NCBI GenBank assembly: GCA_013822275.1
Contig: PNKC01000001.1
Coordinates: 62,001-126,000 of the forward strand
Length of the DNA stretch: 64,000 nucleotides
Direction: 5' to 3'
Source: Anaerolinea sp.
Lineage (GTDB): Bacteria; Chloroflexota; Dehalococcoidia; Tepidiformales; Tepidiformaceae
In this document: positions 1-8,748 of the stretch, piece by piece
Layout of the letters: every line of letters starts with the position of its first letter
How positions within the stretch are numbered: position 1 is the first letter of the stretch
Notes under the pieces: model-generated
What the model saw: only the letters and a program-made list of their open reading frames with translations
Told to the model about the DNA's origin: nothing
Database searches by the model: none
Position numbers and translations under genes: made by a program

Positions 1-1
1 A

Positions 2-442
2 ATCCTCGGCATGGCACTGACCAGGAACTTCATCGACGCCGAACGTGATGTGCTTATCCTCTTCGATGTGCTCCTGGTGATTGTCCTCGGGCTGGTCCTC
101 TATTCGATCTCTGCCCGTAGTTCGGATGCGAGGCCCACGCTCATGGACGCGGTCCAACTGGTCCTGGTCGTGAGCGCCCTCGTGATCGACATGCTGGCGC
201 TGGTGGCGATGCTCAGCCGTATCACGGAGTTTGGCATTACGCCCAACCGCGCTGCCGGGCTCGGGCTCAACGTGATCCTGCTCGGGAACCTGGTGTGGTC
301 AGCGTGGCTCCTGGCAGCTTTCCTCCGCCGAAAGCGGGTGTTCTCGGACCTGGAGCGCTGGCAGACCACCTACATTCCCGTGTACGCGGTCTGGGCAGCC
401 ATCGTGGTGGCCGTGTTCCCGCCGCTCTTCTCCTTCGCCTGA
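2..442 (+). CDS. Integral membrane protein, C-terminal part (5' end probably outside window)
   Basis: The reading frame is open to the window edge. The first ATG is at 11, but no ribosome binding site can be judged, so the gene probably begins upstream. The visible part has four hydrophobic spans (about residues 15-33, 46-70, 84-104 and 122-140 counted from the ATG) with a short polar loop carrying FGITPNR, and ends in a hydrophobic FPPLF segment. I do not recognise a named family and assign no function. The stop codon lies inside an inverted repeat. Codon use matches the neighbours. Confidence 0.65.
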   Translation: MLGMALTRNFIDAERDVLILFDVLLVIVLGLVLYSISARSSDARPTLMDAVQLVLVVSALVIDMLALVAMLSRITEFGITPNRAAGLGLNVILLGNLVWSAWLLAAFLRRKRVFSDLERWQTTYIPVYAVWAAIVVAVFPPLFSFA

Positions 443-457
443 CGCCGTGGCGTCAGG
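438..457. terminator. Perfect inverted repeat over the stop codon of the first gene
   Basis: CCTGACGCC and GGCGTCAGG form a perfect 9-bp hairpin around two bases. It contains the TGA of the membrane protein gene. There is no T-run, so it would be a weak or factor-assisted terminator or an mRNA-end stabiliser. From here to 626 I see no gene. Confidence 0.4.
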
Positions 458-626
458 TGCGAGCACGCCGGGTTGCGAATCGCGAGGAGGCGGCCAGTGT
501 TGCGCGCAGGCAGGAGGCAAGGCCGGGGCTGACTTCCGCTCCAGGGAAGGGGGGCGGCCGGCACGGTTCCGCCAGCGCCCTCTGCGAGACGCCGGCGGGG
601 CGGAAGCCGGGGGCCGGGATTGCGGA

Positions 627-1688
627 TTAGCGTTCGGGCGTTGGGAAGAGGCCAACCAGGTTCTCTTCCTCGGTCGGCAAGCTGCGCTTGATCACGTCGA
701 GGTGGTCCAGGGCGATGCCTGCGCCAATGGCAACGCATTCGAGCGGGTTGTCCGCGACGTAACAGGGGACGCCCGTCTCCTGCGTCAGCAGTTCGTCCAT
801 GTGACGAAGGAGGGCGCCGCCGCCGGTGAGGACGATGCCGCGGTCGATGACGTCGGCGGCAAGTTCCGGGGGGGTCTTTTCGAGGACGGCGCGGACGGTC
901 TGGACGATGGTGCCGAGGCAGTCCTGAATAGCCTGGGAGACTTCGACGCTGTTGAGGGTGATGGTCTTCGGGAGCCCGGAAAGCTGATCGCGGCCACGCA
1001 CCTGCGTGCCGAGACCTTCATCCAGGGGGATGGCGCTGCCGATGGCGATCTTGATCTCTTCGGCCGTCTTCTCGCCGATGATGAGGTTGTGGCGGCGCCG
1101 TACGTAGGCCATGAGGGCCTCGTCGATCCGGTCACCGGCCATGCGCACCGATTCGCTGACCACGATGCCGTAAAGGGAGATGACGGCCGCCTCGGTCCGG
1201 CCGCCGCCGATGTTGACGATCATGTTGCCGCGCGCCGTGCCGATGGGGATGCGCGCGCCGATGGCCGCCGCGAGTGGCTCGGGGACGAGGTGCGCGGGTT
1301 TGCGGGCGCCGGCCTGCTCGGACGCGTCGCGGACGGCGCGCTGTTCAACGCTGGTGACTCCCGCGGGGACGGTGACCATCACCTCCGGACGGATGAGGTT
1401 GAACTTGCCGGTGATGTGGCCGATGAAATAGCGGAGCATGGCCTCGGTGGTGAGGTAGTCGGCGATGACGCCATCGCGCATGGGCCGGATGACACTGATC
1501 GAACCGGGCGTGCGGCCCTGCATCGCGCGCGCTTCGTTGCCGACGGCGACGATCGCGTTGTCGCGGTTGTGCCGGGCGACGACGGAGGGCTCGTTGACGA
1601 CGATGCCGTGGCCTTTGACGTAGACGAGGATGTTGGCTGTGCCGAGGTCGATGCCGGCTTTTTTGGCCGCGAAGAACTCCATCGCCAT
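627..1688 (-). CDS. mreB: Rod-shape determining protein MreB (actin-like ATPase)
   Basis: 353 residues, the usual MreB length (330-350). The actin-like nucleotide-binding signatures are visible: [12 protein letters not shown] near residues 12-23, a [11 protein letters not shown] phosphate-2 segment, and VLTGGGALL near the C-terminus. MreB forms membrane-bound filaments that direct side-wall peptidoglycan synthesis. The first ATG overlaps the murA stop by one base (TGATG), so the genes are translationally coupled. A second ATG two codons later is possible. The usual partners mreC and mreD are not in the window. The gene is clearly MreB/Mbl type; whether the cell is rod-shaped cannot be read from this. 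Confidence 0.93.
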   Translation of the reverse strand: MAMEFFAAKKAGIDLGTANILVYVKGHGIVVNEPSVVARHNRDNAIVAVGNEARAMQGRTPGSISVIRPMRDGVIADYLTTEAMLRYFIGHITGKFNLIRPEVMVTVPAGVTSVEQRAVRDASEQAGARKPAHLVPEPLAAAIGARIPIGTARGNMIVNIGGGRTEAAVISLYGIVVSESVRMAGDRIDEALMAYVRRRHNLIIGEKTAEEIKIAIGSAIPLDEGLGTQVRGRDQLSGLPKTITLNSVEVSQAIQDCLGTIVQTVRAVLEKTPPELAADVIDRGIVLTGGGALLRHMDELLTQETGVPCYVADNPLECVAIGAGIALDHLDVIKRSLPTEEENLVGLFPTPER

Positions 1689-2962
1689 CAGGTGCGCTCC
1701 ACGGTGACGCCGAGCGCGCGGAGCTTGCTGTCGAGCTGTTCGTATCCGCGGTCCAGGTGGCCGATCTCTTCGATGACGGTGCGGCCCTGGGCGACGAGGG
1801 CGGCGAGCATGACGGCCGCGCCGGCCCGGACATCCAGGGCGCGCACGGTGGCGCCGTGGAGCACGGTTGGCCCGCTGACGATCGCGGATGAACCGGTGCT
1901 GACGATTTCCGCACCCATCTTGCGCAGTTCACCGACGTAGAGCATGCGGTTATCGAAGACGCGTTCGTGGATGATGGAGACGCCGGCGGCCTGGGTGAGG
2001 AGCGAGGCCATGGGTGCATGGAGGTCTGTCGCGAGGCCGGGGTAGGGCAGCGCCTGGAAGCTGACGGCGCGAAGGTGGCCGCCGCACGAAACGCGAAGCA
2101 CTCCTTCGCCCACCTCAATGCGAGCGCCGGCCGCGCGCAGCTTGGTGAAGAGGGCGTCCATCACGTCGAGGGGGGCGTCGTGGATGCGGACATCGCCCCC
2201 GGTCATGGCGGCGGCGATGGCGAAGGTGCCGGCTTCTATGCGGTCCGGCATGATGCGTGCGGTGGCGCCATGGAGGCTGGGGACACCTTCAACGTCGAGC
2301 AGTTGGCTGCCGATGCCGGAGATGCGCGCGCCCATCGCGTTGAGGAGCAGGCAGAGTGCCTGGACTTCCGGCTCGGTGGCCGCGTTGACGATGGTAGTGC
2401 GGCCGCGGGCGAGGGTAGCCGCCATCATGACGTTTTGGGTGCCGGAGACGGAGGGGTAGTCCATGAAGACGCGCGTGCCCACGAGGCCGCCGCCGGGAGC
2501 GCGGGCGACGTAGCGTTCGCCGTCCCGGCTGACGGTGGCGCCCATGGCTTCGAACCCGGAGAGGTGGACGTCGATCGGCCGCTGGCCAATGACATCGCCT
2601 CCGGGCGGGGCGGAGGCGGCGAAGCCGTGGCGCGCGACCAGCGGGCCCATCACCTGGAACGAGGCGCGGTTTTCGCTGATCAGGTCCGTGGGGGCTTCGA
2701 AGACACGGACATCGCGGGCATTGAGCCGCAGTTTGCCGGCTTCGGGCCGTTCGACGGTTGCTCCAAGGCTGACGAGCAACTCACCCAGGCTATCGACGTC
2801 GGAGATATCTGGGACGTTGGTGAGGATAAGGTCCTCATCCGTGAGGAGCGAAGCGCACATGGCCGCGAGGACGTGGTTCTTCGCGCCCGAAACCCGCACC
2901 GCGCCGTTCAAGACGGCGCCGCCCTCGACGAAGTAGCGGGGGCCCCTGGACCGGTTACTCAT
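1688..2962 (-). CDS. murA: UDP-N-acetylglucosamine 1-carboxyvinyltransferase MurA
   Basis: 424 residues, normal for MurA, with the two inside-out alpha/beta barrel halves of the EPSP synthase superfamily. It transfers enolpyruvate from PEP to UDP-GlcNAc, the first committed step of peptidoglycan synthesis. The N-terminal [10 protein letters not shown] carries the conserved Lys-Asn. The loop that normally reads PGGC has PGGD here (Asp123), replacing the Cys that fosfomycin alkylates. The same Cys-to-Asp change is known in Mycobacterium and Chlamydia MurA. The gene heads an operon with mreB. A TATCCT hexamer 12 bases upstream could be a -10 box giving a very short leader. Confidence 0.95.
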   Translation of the reverse strand: MSNRSRGPRYFVEGGAVLNGAVRVSGAKNHVLAAMCASLLTDEDLILTNVPDISDVDSLGELLVSLGATVERPEAGKLRLNARDVRVFEAPTDLISENRASFQVMGPLVARHGFAASAPPGGDVIGQRPIDVHLSGFEAMGATVSRDGERYVARAPGGGLVGTRVFMDYPSVSGTQNVMMAATLARGRTTIVNAATEPEVQALCLLLNAMGARISGIGSQLLDVEGVPSLHGATARIMPDRIEAGTFAIAAAMTGGDVRIHDAPLDVMDALFTKLRAAGARIEVGEGVLRVSCGGHLRAVSFQALPYPGLATDLHAPMASLLTQAAGVSIIHERVFDNRMLYVGELRKMGAEIVSTGSSAIVSGPTVLHGATVRALDVRAGAAVMLAALVAQGRTVIEEIGHLDRGYEQLDSKLRALGVTVERT

Positions 2963-3016
2963 GCAATAGATTCAGGATAGGGGGTGGGGCGGGTTGCGGC
3001 TATCGAAGGGCGGTGA

Positions 3017-3562
3017 CTACTCCGGGAAGAACGCGGCGACGCCGCAGGTGAAGCCGGGGACCACGTCGCCGCCGGTGAGCTGGTCGTCGCCGGAAAGGAT
3101 GGAGGCGCGACCCTCCGCGGGGTAGACGTGGACTTCGCGGGCTTCCGGGTAGACAACCCAGACGAGGCGGACGCCAGCGTGCAGCCATTCATCGACTTTG
3201 GCGCGCACTTCCGAGGCCTTGTCGCCCGGAGACACGACTTCGACGACGAGGTCCGGGGCGACGCGGAGGAAGCCCTGGTCACCGCGCGGTGCGCGAGCGG
3301 CGCTGATGAATGCGACATCGGCTTTCCGGGTTGTCATGGGGTCATCGAAGATGCGGATGCCGAGTTCGGAATCGGTCACGCTGCCGAGGCGGTTGGCGCG
3401 GACATGGGAACCGAGGACAGTCATCACGAATCCCGCGATTCTTGACGATTGGAAGCTCACGTTGCGTTCTCGCAGTTCACCATCGACGAGTTCATACGAG
3501 GGGCCATCCTTCGCAAGGAGGGCGGCTTCGGTTTCTTCGATGCTGGTAACGGGAGTGGCCAT
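3017..3562 (-). CDS. Uma2 family endonuclease-fold protein (DUF820)
   Basis: 181 residues. The restriction-endonuclease-like core is visible: YELVDGEL at the start of the domain, then KADVAFI, PDLVVEVVSP and a downstream Lys in REVRAKVDEWL, matching the PD-(D/E)XK pattern of the Uma2 family. These proteins are abundant in Cyanobacteria and Chloroflexota; their biological role is not established. The ATG at 3562 is chosen because AGGAGGAGG stands seven bases before it, although the frame stays open further upstream. It is followed by a 54-bp gap before murA on the same strand and preceded by modC with a 66-bp gap. Confidence 0.82.
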   Translation of the reverse strand: MATPVTSIEETEAALLAKDGPSYELVDGELRERNVSFQSSRIAGFVMTVLGSHVRANRLGSVTDSELGIRIFDDPMTTRKADVAFISAARAPRGDQGFLRVAPDLVVEVVSPGDKASEVRAKVDEWLHAGVRLVWVVYPEAREVHVYPAEGRASILSGDDQLTGGDVVPGFTCGVAAFFPE

Positions 3563-3628
3563 GGGTGCGCCTCCTCCTGCCAGTATAGGCCATGAGAAAA
3601 CCACCTGGCGGCGCGCGGATGTGTTTCG

Positions 3629-4705
3629 CTACTCGCTTCGCGGCATGACGTGGAGGTCTTCGGGCGGCAGCTCAATGGTCCAGTGGCGGCGGTGGGCAAC
3701 GTCCAGGACCTCGTACGGCCGGGCGGCGATTTCGGCTTCGAGCGACGGGCCAGGACCGGCAGGTTGGAGGTGCAGGGTATGGGTGGAGCCGTAGGCGAAC
3801 TCTTCGGCGACCGTGGCGGAGAAGGTGTTGGGTCCGCCCTGTTCGCCGCGGCGCAATACCACCCGTTCGGAACGGATGGCGACATCCACCACCGAGCCGG
3901 GTGCGAGTTGCCGGGCCATGGGCGCGCAGCGCAGCGGAAGGCCATCCACTTCCACATCGACGTACCCGGCGGAGCTGGCCCGGAGGACGCCTTCGCACAC
4001 GTTGCCGACGCCGGTGAGCCTGGCGACGCGGCGGCTGACGGGGCGCCGGAAGACCGTCTCGCGGGAATCGAACTGGAGGAGCCGGCCGTCGTCGAAGACG
4101 GCGATGCGGTCCGCGAGGAGGTGGGCCTCGCGGAGGTCGTGGGTAACGAAGACGATGCTGAGACCAAGGGTGGTCCGCAGCCGCAGCAGTTCCCGGCGGA
4201 GGGTAGTCCGGAGCGATTCGTCAAGGGCGCTGAACGGTTCATCGAGCAGGAGGAGGCGGCTGTCGCGGGCGAGCGCGCGGGCGAGGGCGACACGCTGGCG
4301 CTGGCCGCCGCTGAGAGTTGCTGGCCGCCGGTCTCCGAGCTCGCCGATGCCGAGGCCGTCCATCAGCTGCTGGACCCGCTGCTGCCGCCTGGGCCCGCGG
4401 GACAGGCCGAAGGCGATGTTTTGGGCGGCGGTCATCTGGGGGAAGAGGGCGAGTTCCTGGACGACATAACCGGTCTGACGTTCCTGGGGAGGCAGGTCCA
4501 CGCCACGATCTGAATCGAAAACGGCGCGGTCGCCGATGACGATCCTCCCGGTCGCCGGTTTCATGAGGCCGGCGATGAACTGGAGCGTGACGCTTTTGCC
4601 GGCGCCAGAGTGGCCAAAGAGGACGACGACTTCGTCGCGCGCGCTGAAGGCTGCTTCGTAGGCGAAGGGGCCGACGGTGGCGCGGACATCGAAATCGAGG
4701 GTCAC
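3629..4705 (-). CDS. modC: Molybdate-type ABC transporter ATP-binding protein
   Basis: 358 residues. The ABC ATPase domain fills the first two thirds: Walker A GHSGAGKS (residues 31-38), Q-loop, LSGGQRQR signature, Walker B LLLLDEP and the switch His in VTHD. The C-terminal third resembles the MOP/TOBE regulatory region of ModC and related importers. It energises oxyanion import with the permease encoded just upstream. The GTG start at 4705 is inferred from the four-base GTGA overlap with the modB stop. Sulfate or tungstate specificity cannot be excluded, since family members share these motifs; the nearby molybdenum-cofactor and formate dehydrogenase genes favour molybdate or tungstate. Confidence 0.86.
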   Translation of the reverse strand: MTLDFDVRATVGPFAYEAAFSARDEVVVLFGHSGAGKSVTLQFIAGLMKPATGRIVIGDRAVFDSDRGVDLPPQERQTGYVVQELALFPQMTAAQNIAFGLSRGPRRQQRVQQLMDGLGIGELGDRRPATLSGGQRQRVALARALARDSRLLLLDEPFSALDESLRTTLRRELLRLRTTLGLSIVFVTHDLREAHLLADRIAVFDDGRLLQFDSRETVFRRPVSRRVARLTGVGNVCEGVLRASSAGYVDVEVDGLPLRCAPMARQLAPGSVVDVAIRSERVVLRRGEQGGPNTFSATVAEEFAYGSTHTLHLQPAGPGPSLEAEIAARPYEVLDVAHRRHWTIELPPEDLHVMPRSE

Positions 4706-5517
4706 AGTGGCACTCGCAAGCGCGAGGTGACGAGCCGGAAGAGCACGAGGACAACGAGCGCGACGGCGAGGAGGACGAGTGACAGGGCGACGGCGCCGCT
4801 GAGGCCGAGCGCGCCTTCGAAGGCCTGGACGATGGCCAGGGGCATGGTCTGGGTCTCGCCGCGGAAGTTGCCCGCGAAGATGAGCGTTGCCCCGAGCTCG
4901 CCCATGGCGCGCGCCCAACAGAGCACCATCCCGGCGGCCAGGGCCGGACCTGCCTGGGGAGCAATGACCTGGAAGAAGGTTCGCAGGCGGGACGCGCCGA
5001 GCGTGTAGGCCACCCGTTCGTACTGGGGGTCCACTTCGTCAAAGCCAGCCCGCGCCGCGCGCACGTAGAACGGGGCCGCGACCAGCACCTGGGCCATGAT
5101 GACGGCGGTGGTGGTGAACCCGAGCGTGAGGCCGGCCCATTCTTCGAGCGGCTGACCGAGCAGACCGCGGCGGCCGAAGGCCGTGAGAAGCGCGACGCCG
5201 GCGACCGTGGGCGGGAGGACGATCGGGAGGTCAACGAAGGCATCGACCAGGCTCTTTCCGGGGAACGTTGCACGCGACAACAGGTAGGCGACCGGCGTCC
5301 CGAAGAGGACGGCGATGGCCAGGCTGACGATCGACGTCCAGAGCGACAGCCAGAGGGCGTCGCGGACGACGCCCGAACGGGCGGTTTCCCAGGTTTCGCC
5401 GTCGGCGAGCGCGCGCTGGATAAGCCCGGCGAAGGGGAGGAGGAAGAAGAGGGCGAACACGGCTGCCAGCAGCAGGACGGTGGTCAGGGCGAGGCGGTCG
5501 GTGCGCTGACGCATCAT
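4702..5517 (-). CDS. modB: Molybdate-type ABC transporter permease
   Basis: 271 residues with about six hydrophobic spans. The family pattern is present: LPIVLPPTVAGVALL mid-protein, the EAA-loop region near YTLGASRLRTFFQVIAPQ, and GELGATLIFAGN, typical of ModB/CysU permeases. It forms the membrane channel for ModC. It starts 19 bp after the NUDIX regulator gene and overlaps modC by four bases, so the three are probably one transcript. No binding protein gene (modA) is found next to it or elsewhere in the window, so the partner must be encoded elsewhere. Confidence 0.88.
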   Translation of the reverse strand: MMRQRTDRLALTTVLLLAAVFALFFLLPFAGLIQRALADGETWETARSGVVRDALWLSLWTSIVSLAIAVLFGTPVAYLLSRATFPGKSLVDAFVDLPIVLPPTVAGVALLTAFGRRGLLGQPLEEWAGLTLGFTTTAVIMAQVLVAAPFYVRAARAGFDEVDPQYERVAYTLGASRLRTFFQVIAPQAGPALAAGMVLCWARAMGELGATLIFAGNFRGETQTMPLAIVQAFEGALGLSGAVALSLVLLAVALVVLVLFRLVTSRLRVPL

Positions 5518-5536
5518 GGGGCCGGCAACTCGCGGT

Positions 5537-6163
5537 TCACAGGGTCATCGGGGCGCGGCTGATGAACTCGTATTGCCTGGCCGGGCGATGGGCGCCGCGC
5601 TTCAGCGTTTGGCCGGTTTCGCGGACGATGCCGAGGCCCACGACGCGGCGGCGGAAGTTCCGCTTGTCCATCGGCTCGCCGAGGATCGCCTCGTAAACGC
5701 GCTGCATCTCCGTGAGGGTGAACTGCGCGGGCAGCAGACTGTAGACAACGTTCGTATACTCGAGCTTGCTCCGCAGCCGTTCCTCGGCGTAGCGGAGCAC
5801 GCGTTCGTTTTCGAAGGCGAGCGGCGGCAGGCCGCGGGCGGGGTGCCAGGCTGGCCGCCACTCCAGGTCGGTGCGGAGCCGGACCTGGGCGACGTCCACG
5901 AGCGCGAAGTAGGTGACGACTACCTCCGCTCGGCCCTCGCCGAGCCGGTCGAAGGTGTAGAGCTGTTCGAGGAAGACCTCGGAGACGCCGGTCTCGTCGG
6001 CCAGCTTGCGGGCGGCGGCGCCGTCGAGCGATTCGCCTTCCCGCAGGACGCCGCCAGGCAGCGCCCACTCGCCCCGGCCTGGGTCGGCCGCGCGTTCGAT
6101 GAGGAGCACGGAGAGGCGCTCCTGCTGGACCGTGAAGATCACGACGACAACGGCTGCGGCCAC
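5537..6163 (-). CDS. NrtR-like regulator: NUDIX domain plus winged helix
   Basis: 208 residues. Residues 1-140 form a NUDIX fold. The Nudix box begins GGVLREGESL and continues to RKLADETGV, so the catalytic REUXEE reads RKLADE: the first Glu is Lys, which suggests weak or absent hydrolysis. Residues 140-200 match the winged-helix domain of NrtR-type regulators, from FTLTEMQRVYEAI through KRNFRRRVV to an ARQYEF-type end. NrtR proteins repress NAD and ADP-ribose-linked genes and sense a nucleotide ligand through the dead NUDIX domain. Here the downstream genes are modBC. The GTG start at 6163 is preceded at six bases by TACACT, suggesting a leaderless transcript. Confidence 0.82.
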   Translation of the reverse strand: MAAAVVVVIFTVQQERLSVLLIERAADPGRGEWALPGGVLREGESLDGAAARKLADETGVSEVFLEQLYTFDRLGEGRAEVVVTYFALVDVAQVRLRTDLEWRPAWHPARGLPPLAFENERVLRYAEERLRSKLEYTNVVYSLLPAQFTLTEMQRVYEAILGEPMDKRNFRRRVVGLGIVRETGQTLKRGAHRPARQYEFISRAPMTL

Positions 6164-6169
6164 GGGGAA

Positions 6170-6175
6170 AGTGTA
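6170..6175 (-). promoter_or_regulatory. -10 hexamer for a leaderless NUDIX-regulator mRNA
   Basis: TACACT lies exactly six bases before the GTG start at 6163 and no Shine-Dalgarno is present. The same spacing recurs at five other genes in this window. No convincing -35 box was seen. Confidence 0.5.
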
Positions 6176-6194
6176 GCCCCTCGGTGGCCAACGC

Positions 6195-7073
6195 TCAGAC
6201 CTTTGGGGCGACTTCGCGCATGAAGCGGCGGAGCGTGGAGAGGAGCTCGTCCTGCGTGCGTGCCGGGAGCGAGAGCATTAATTCGTCCAGGCCGGCGGCG
6301 GCGTATGCCTGGATGTCGGCGGCCTGCTCAGCGGGGGTGCCAGTGAGGGGCTGGCGGTCTCCCGAAGGAGGTCGGCGCCCACCGGGCATGTGGCGGAGGC
6401 AGACGGGCCCGGGCGCGCGGCCGAAGCGGCCGCATTGCGCACGGTATTGTGCGACGAGCGGCGCCAATTCGGCGGGCGAGAGGTTGATCGGGTGCCAGCC
6501 GTCGCCGAGTTCGGCCGCCCGGCGAATGCTGGCCACGCCATTGCCGCCAACCCAGAGGGGGATCGTCCCCCGGCGGCTTGTGGCGGCCTTCGGGAACATT
6601 CGCATCTTGTCGTACTTCTTAAAGCGGCCTTCGAAACTGGAGGTTTCCGTTTCCCAGAGGTTGCGGAAGACCCGCAGTGCCTCATCTGTGCGCGGGCCGC
6701 GCTCTTCGAAGGGGACGCCCAGGGTGGCGAACTCCTCCGGCAGCCAGCCGGCGCCAACGCCTACGACCAACCGCCCGGCGCTCAGGTAATCGACGGTGCT
6801 CAGGAACTTCGCCGTGAACACAGGGTCGCGGTAGGGGAGGATGAGGACACTGGTGCCGAGGGTGACGTGGCGCGTCTCCGCGGCGAGGAAGGCGAGCGTG
6901 GCGAGCGGCTCATCCATGAATTCGGGGATGTAGCCGGAGCCTTCGGGGACGATGATATGGTCGCTGACCCAGAGGGAATCGAAGCCGAGGTCCTCGACGG
7001 CGTGGGCGACGGCGCGGATGGAATCCGGGGTGGCGAAGGCGTTCGCCTGGGGGGCTGCGACACCGTAGCGCAT
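6195..7073 (-). CDS. LLM class F420-dependent oxidoreductase
   Basis: 292 residues with the TIM-barrel pattern of the luciferase-like family, F420 subgroup: an N-terminal MRYGVAAPQ strand, GFDSLWVSDHI, LGTSVLILPYRDP, GVGAGWL and PLWVGGNG. Such enzymes transfer hydride between reduced flavin or F420 and an organic substrate; the substrate is not predictable here. The ATG at 7073 is chosen because AGGAG stands nine bases upstream and the family begins at this motif. It ends 31 bp before the NUDIX regulator, on the same strand. Two further LLM genes occur in the window. Confidence 0.88.
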   Translation of the reverse strand: MRYGVAAPQANAFATPDSIRAVAHAVEDLGFDSLWVSDHIIVPEGSGYIPEFMDEPLATLAFLAAETRHVTLGTSVLILPYRDPVFTAKFLSTVDYLSAGRLVVGVGAGWLPEEFATLGVPFEERGPRTDEALRVFRNLWETETSSFEGRFKKYDKMRMFPKAATSRRGTIPLWVGGNGVASIRRAAELGDGWHPINLSPAELAPLVAQYRAQCGRFGRAPGPVCLRHMPGGRRPPSGDRQPLTGTPAEQAADIQAYAAAGLDELMLSLPARTQDELLSTLRRFMREVAPKV

Positions 7074-7147
7074 GGGATGGCTCCTGGAAGGGGATGGAGG
7101 TGGGAGTGAGCCTACACGAGACGGCGGTGGACGTCCCCGGCGGGCGG

Positions 7148-7177
7148 GTGACCGCAAGCCAGCGCAGCCGGTACAAT
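7148..7177 (+). promoter_or_regulatory. Promoter of tRNA-Ser(GCT)
   Basis: GTGACC at 7148-7153, an 18-bp spacer and TACAAT at 7172-7177, ending 12 bases before the tRNA. It resembles the promoters of the other tRNAs here. Confidence 0.55.
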
Positions 7178-7189
7178 AACGTTCCGCGC

Positions 7190-7282
7190 GGAGGGGTCGC
7201 ATAGTGGCCGAGTGCGGGCGCCTGCTAAGCGCTTACTGGTTGTTAAGATCAGTCGAGGGTTCGAATCCCTCCCCCTCCGCCA
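7190..7282 (+). tRNA. tRNA-Ser(GCT)
   Basis: A class II tRNA with a long variable arm. The acceptor arms GGAGGGG and CCCCTCC pair perfectly and are followed by G and an encoded CCA. The anticodon loop CTGCTAA gives anticodon GCT, reading AGC/AGT serine codons. The T-loop sequence GGTTCGAATCC is canonical. The miaB gene follows in the same direction after 114 bp. Confidence 0.95.
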
Positions 7283-7290
7283 CTCTTTGT

Positions 7291-7392
7291 GCTGCCAGCC
7301 ATCAGCTTCCAGCTGCCAGCCTGGATCGTGCCGCGCGTGACCTTACCTGCGCCAATCCCGCCGCTGGAAGCCGGCGGCTGGAAGCTGGAAGC
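7291..7392. repeat. Inverted and direct copies of the 9-mer GCTGGAAGC
   Basis: GCTGGAAGC occurs at 7363-7371, 7377-7385 and 7384-7392, and its reverse complement at 7305-7313, with degenerate relatives around. The arms could fold into a long imperfect hairpin in the gap between tRNA-Ser and miaB. The last copy provides the GGAAG just before the miaB ATG. Confidence 0.55.
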
Positions 7393-7396
7393 CACA

Positions 7397-8683
7397 ATGA
7401 AGTACTACCTCTGGACTGTTGGTTGCCAGATGAACAAGGCGGATAGCGAAAAGCTGGCCGCCGGTTTTGACCGCCTGGGCATGAAGGCGGTAGACCGTGC
7501 CGAGCGCGCAGACCTTGTGGTGATCAATACGTGCAGCGTGCGCCAGCATGCCGAAGACCGGGCCTATTCCAAGTTGGGCCGCGTGCGTGACCTGAAGAAG
7601 GAACGGCCAACGCTGAAGGTCGCGGTGATGGGCTGCATGGTGGGATTGAAGACGGGCGAACTGGAAAAGCGCTTCCCCTACGTGGACGCCTTCGCGCGGC
7701 CGCAGCAGTTCGGGCCGGTGATGGCCCTGGTGGAGGAGCCCGCGGAGGACATGGGCGGCGAGTTCTGGCCGACGACGTACGCCGTCCCCGAGGGCCCCAC
7801 GGCGTTCGTACCCGTCGTCCACGGCTGCAACAAGTTCTGCACGTACTGCATCGTCCCCTACCGGCGTGGGCGCGAGAAGAGCCGGCCGATGGACGAGATC
7901 GTGCGCGAAGTGGGCTACCTCACGGTCCACGGTGTGCGCGAGGTGACCCTGCTCGGCCAGACGGTTGAGGCGTATGGCCATGACCTGGCGGAACAGCCAG
8001 ACCTCGGCGACCTGATGCGCGAACTCTCGGCGCTGGAACGACTGGAACGCATCCGCTTCCTCACTTCCTACCCGAAGGACATGACGCACCGCATCCTCAA
8101 GACGATTGCGGAGTTGCCGAAGGTGATGGAGTGCTTTTCACTTCCCGTGCAGGCGGGGAGCGACGCAGTGCTGCAATCGATGCGCCGCGGTTACACGATC
8201 GGGGAGTACCTGGAGAAGATCGCCGAGGTGCGCGCGCTGATGCCCAACGCCGGCATCACCACGGACATCATCGTTGGCTACCCGGGAGAGACGGAGGCCG
8301 ACTTCGAGGCGACGTGCGACGTGTTGGAACGGTTGCGATTCGACAAGGTCCACGTGGCGGCCTATTCGCCCCGCCCCGGGACCATTGCTCACCGGACGAT
8401 GGCGGATGACGTGCCGCAGGCGGTGAAGGCCGAGCGGCTGCACCGCGTTGAGGAGATCGAAGAGCGGATCTCGCGGGAAATTAACGCGTCCTACGTCGGG
8501 ACAACCCAGGAAGTGTTAATCGAGGGGCTGAAGCACGAGCAGCCGTTTGGGCGGACGCGAACGGGCAGGCTGGTCCACGTCGACGCACCCGCTCGCATCG
8601 GCTCGCTCGTTGATGTCCGCATCGAGCATGCGGGGCCGTTTTCGCTGCGAGGGAGTTTCGTGGACGCGCTGGTGCTGGCGTAG
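7397..8683 (+). CDS. miaB: tRNA-2-methylthio-N6-dimethylallyladenosine synthase MiaB
   Basis: 428 residues. The methylthiotransferase layout is clear. The N-terminal domain carries three cluster ligands, Cys10 in TVGCQMN, Cys46 in NTCSVR and Cys80 in MGCM. The radical SAM motif is CNKFCTYC (Cys144, 148, 151), and a TRAM domain closes the C-terminus. The N-terminal GCQMN signature indicates MiaB rather than RimO or MtaB. The enzyme adds the methylthio group to i6A37 in tRNAs reading UNN codons. The ATG at 7397 is chosen because the family starts with this strand; the open frame upstream is repeat sequence. Its partner miaA is not in the window. Confidence 0.93.
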   Translation: MKYYLWTVGCQMNKADSEKLAAGFDRLGMKAVDRAERADLVVINTCSVRQHAEDRAYSKLGRVRDLKKERPTLKVAVMGCMVGLKTGELEKRFPYVDAFARPQQFGPVMALVEEPAEDMGGEFWPTTYAVPEGPTAFVPVVHGCNKFCTYCIVPYRRGREKSRPMDEIVREVGYLTVHGVREVTLLGQTVEAYGHDLAEQPDLGDLMRELSALERLERIRFLTSYPKDMTHRILKTIAELPKVMECFSLPVQAGSDAVLQSMRRGYTIGEYLEKIAEVRALMPNAGITTDIIVGYPGETEADFEATCDVLERLRFDKVHVAAYSPRPGTIAHRTMADDVPQAVKAERLHRVEEIEERISREINASYVGTTQEVLIEGLKHEQPFGRTRTGRLVHVDAPARIGSLVDVRIEHAGPFSLRGSFVDALVLA

Positions 8684-8709
8684 GGCTGTGGCGCAGTCCT
8701 CGGCTACCG

Positions 8710-8735
8710 AAAAAGGCGACCCACAGGGATCGCCT
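8710..8735 (-). terminator. Intrinsic terminator after tRNA-Ala
   Basis: On the minus strand AGGCGA plus CCC-type pairing closes around a short loop and ends in CGCCT followed by five T. It lies 13 bases past the tRNA 3' end. On the plus strand the same stem may help end the miaB transcript, without a T-run. Confidence 0.7.
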
Positions 8736-8748
8736 CTCTGAATTCGTC

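Noticed and set aside
447-1940. Long plus-strand frame opposite mreB
   Set aside because: A GC-rich antisense shadow: low-complexity Gly/Asp/Arg composition and no family, while MreB on the other strand is certain. The same holds for long frames opposite the binding protein, formate dehydrogenase, acyl-CoA synthetase, lpdA, infB and nusA.
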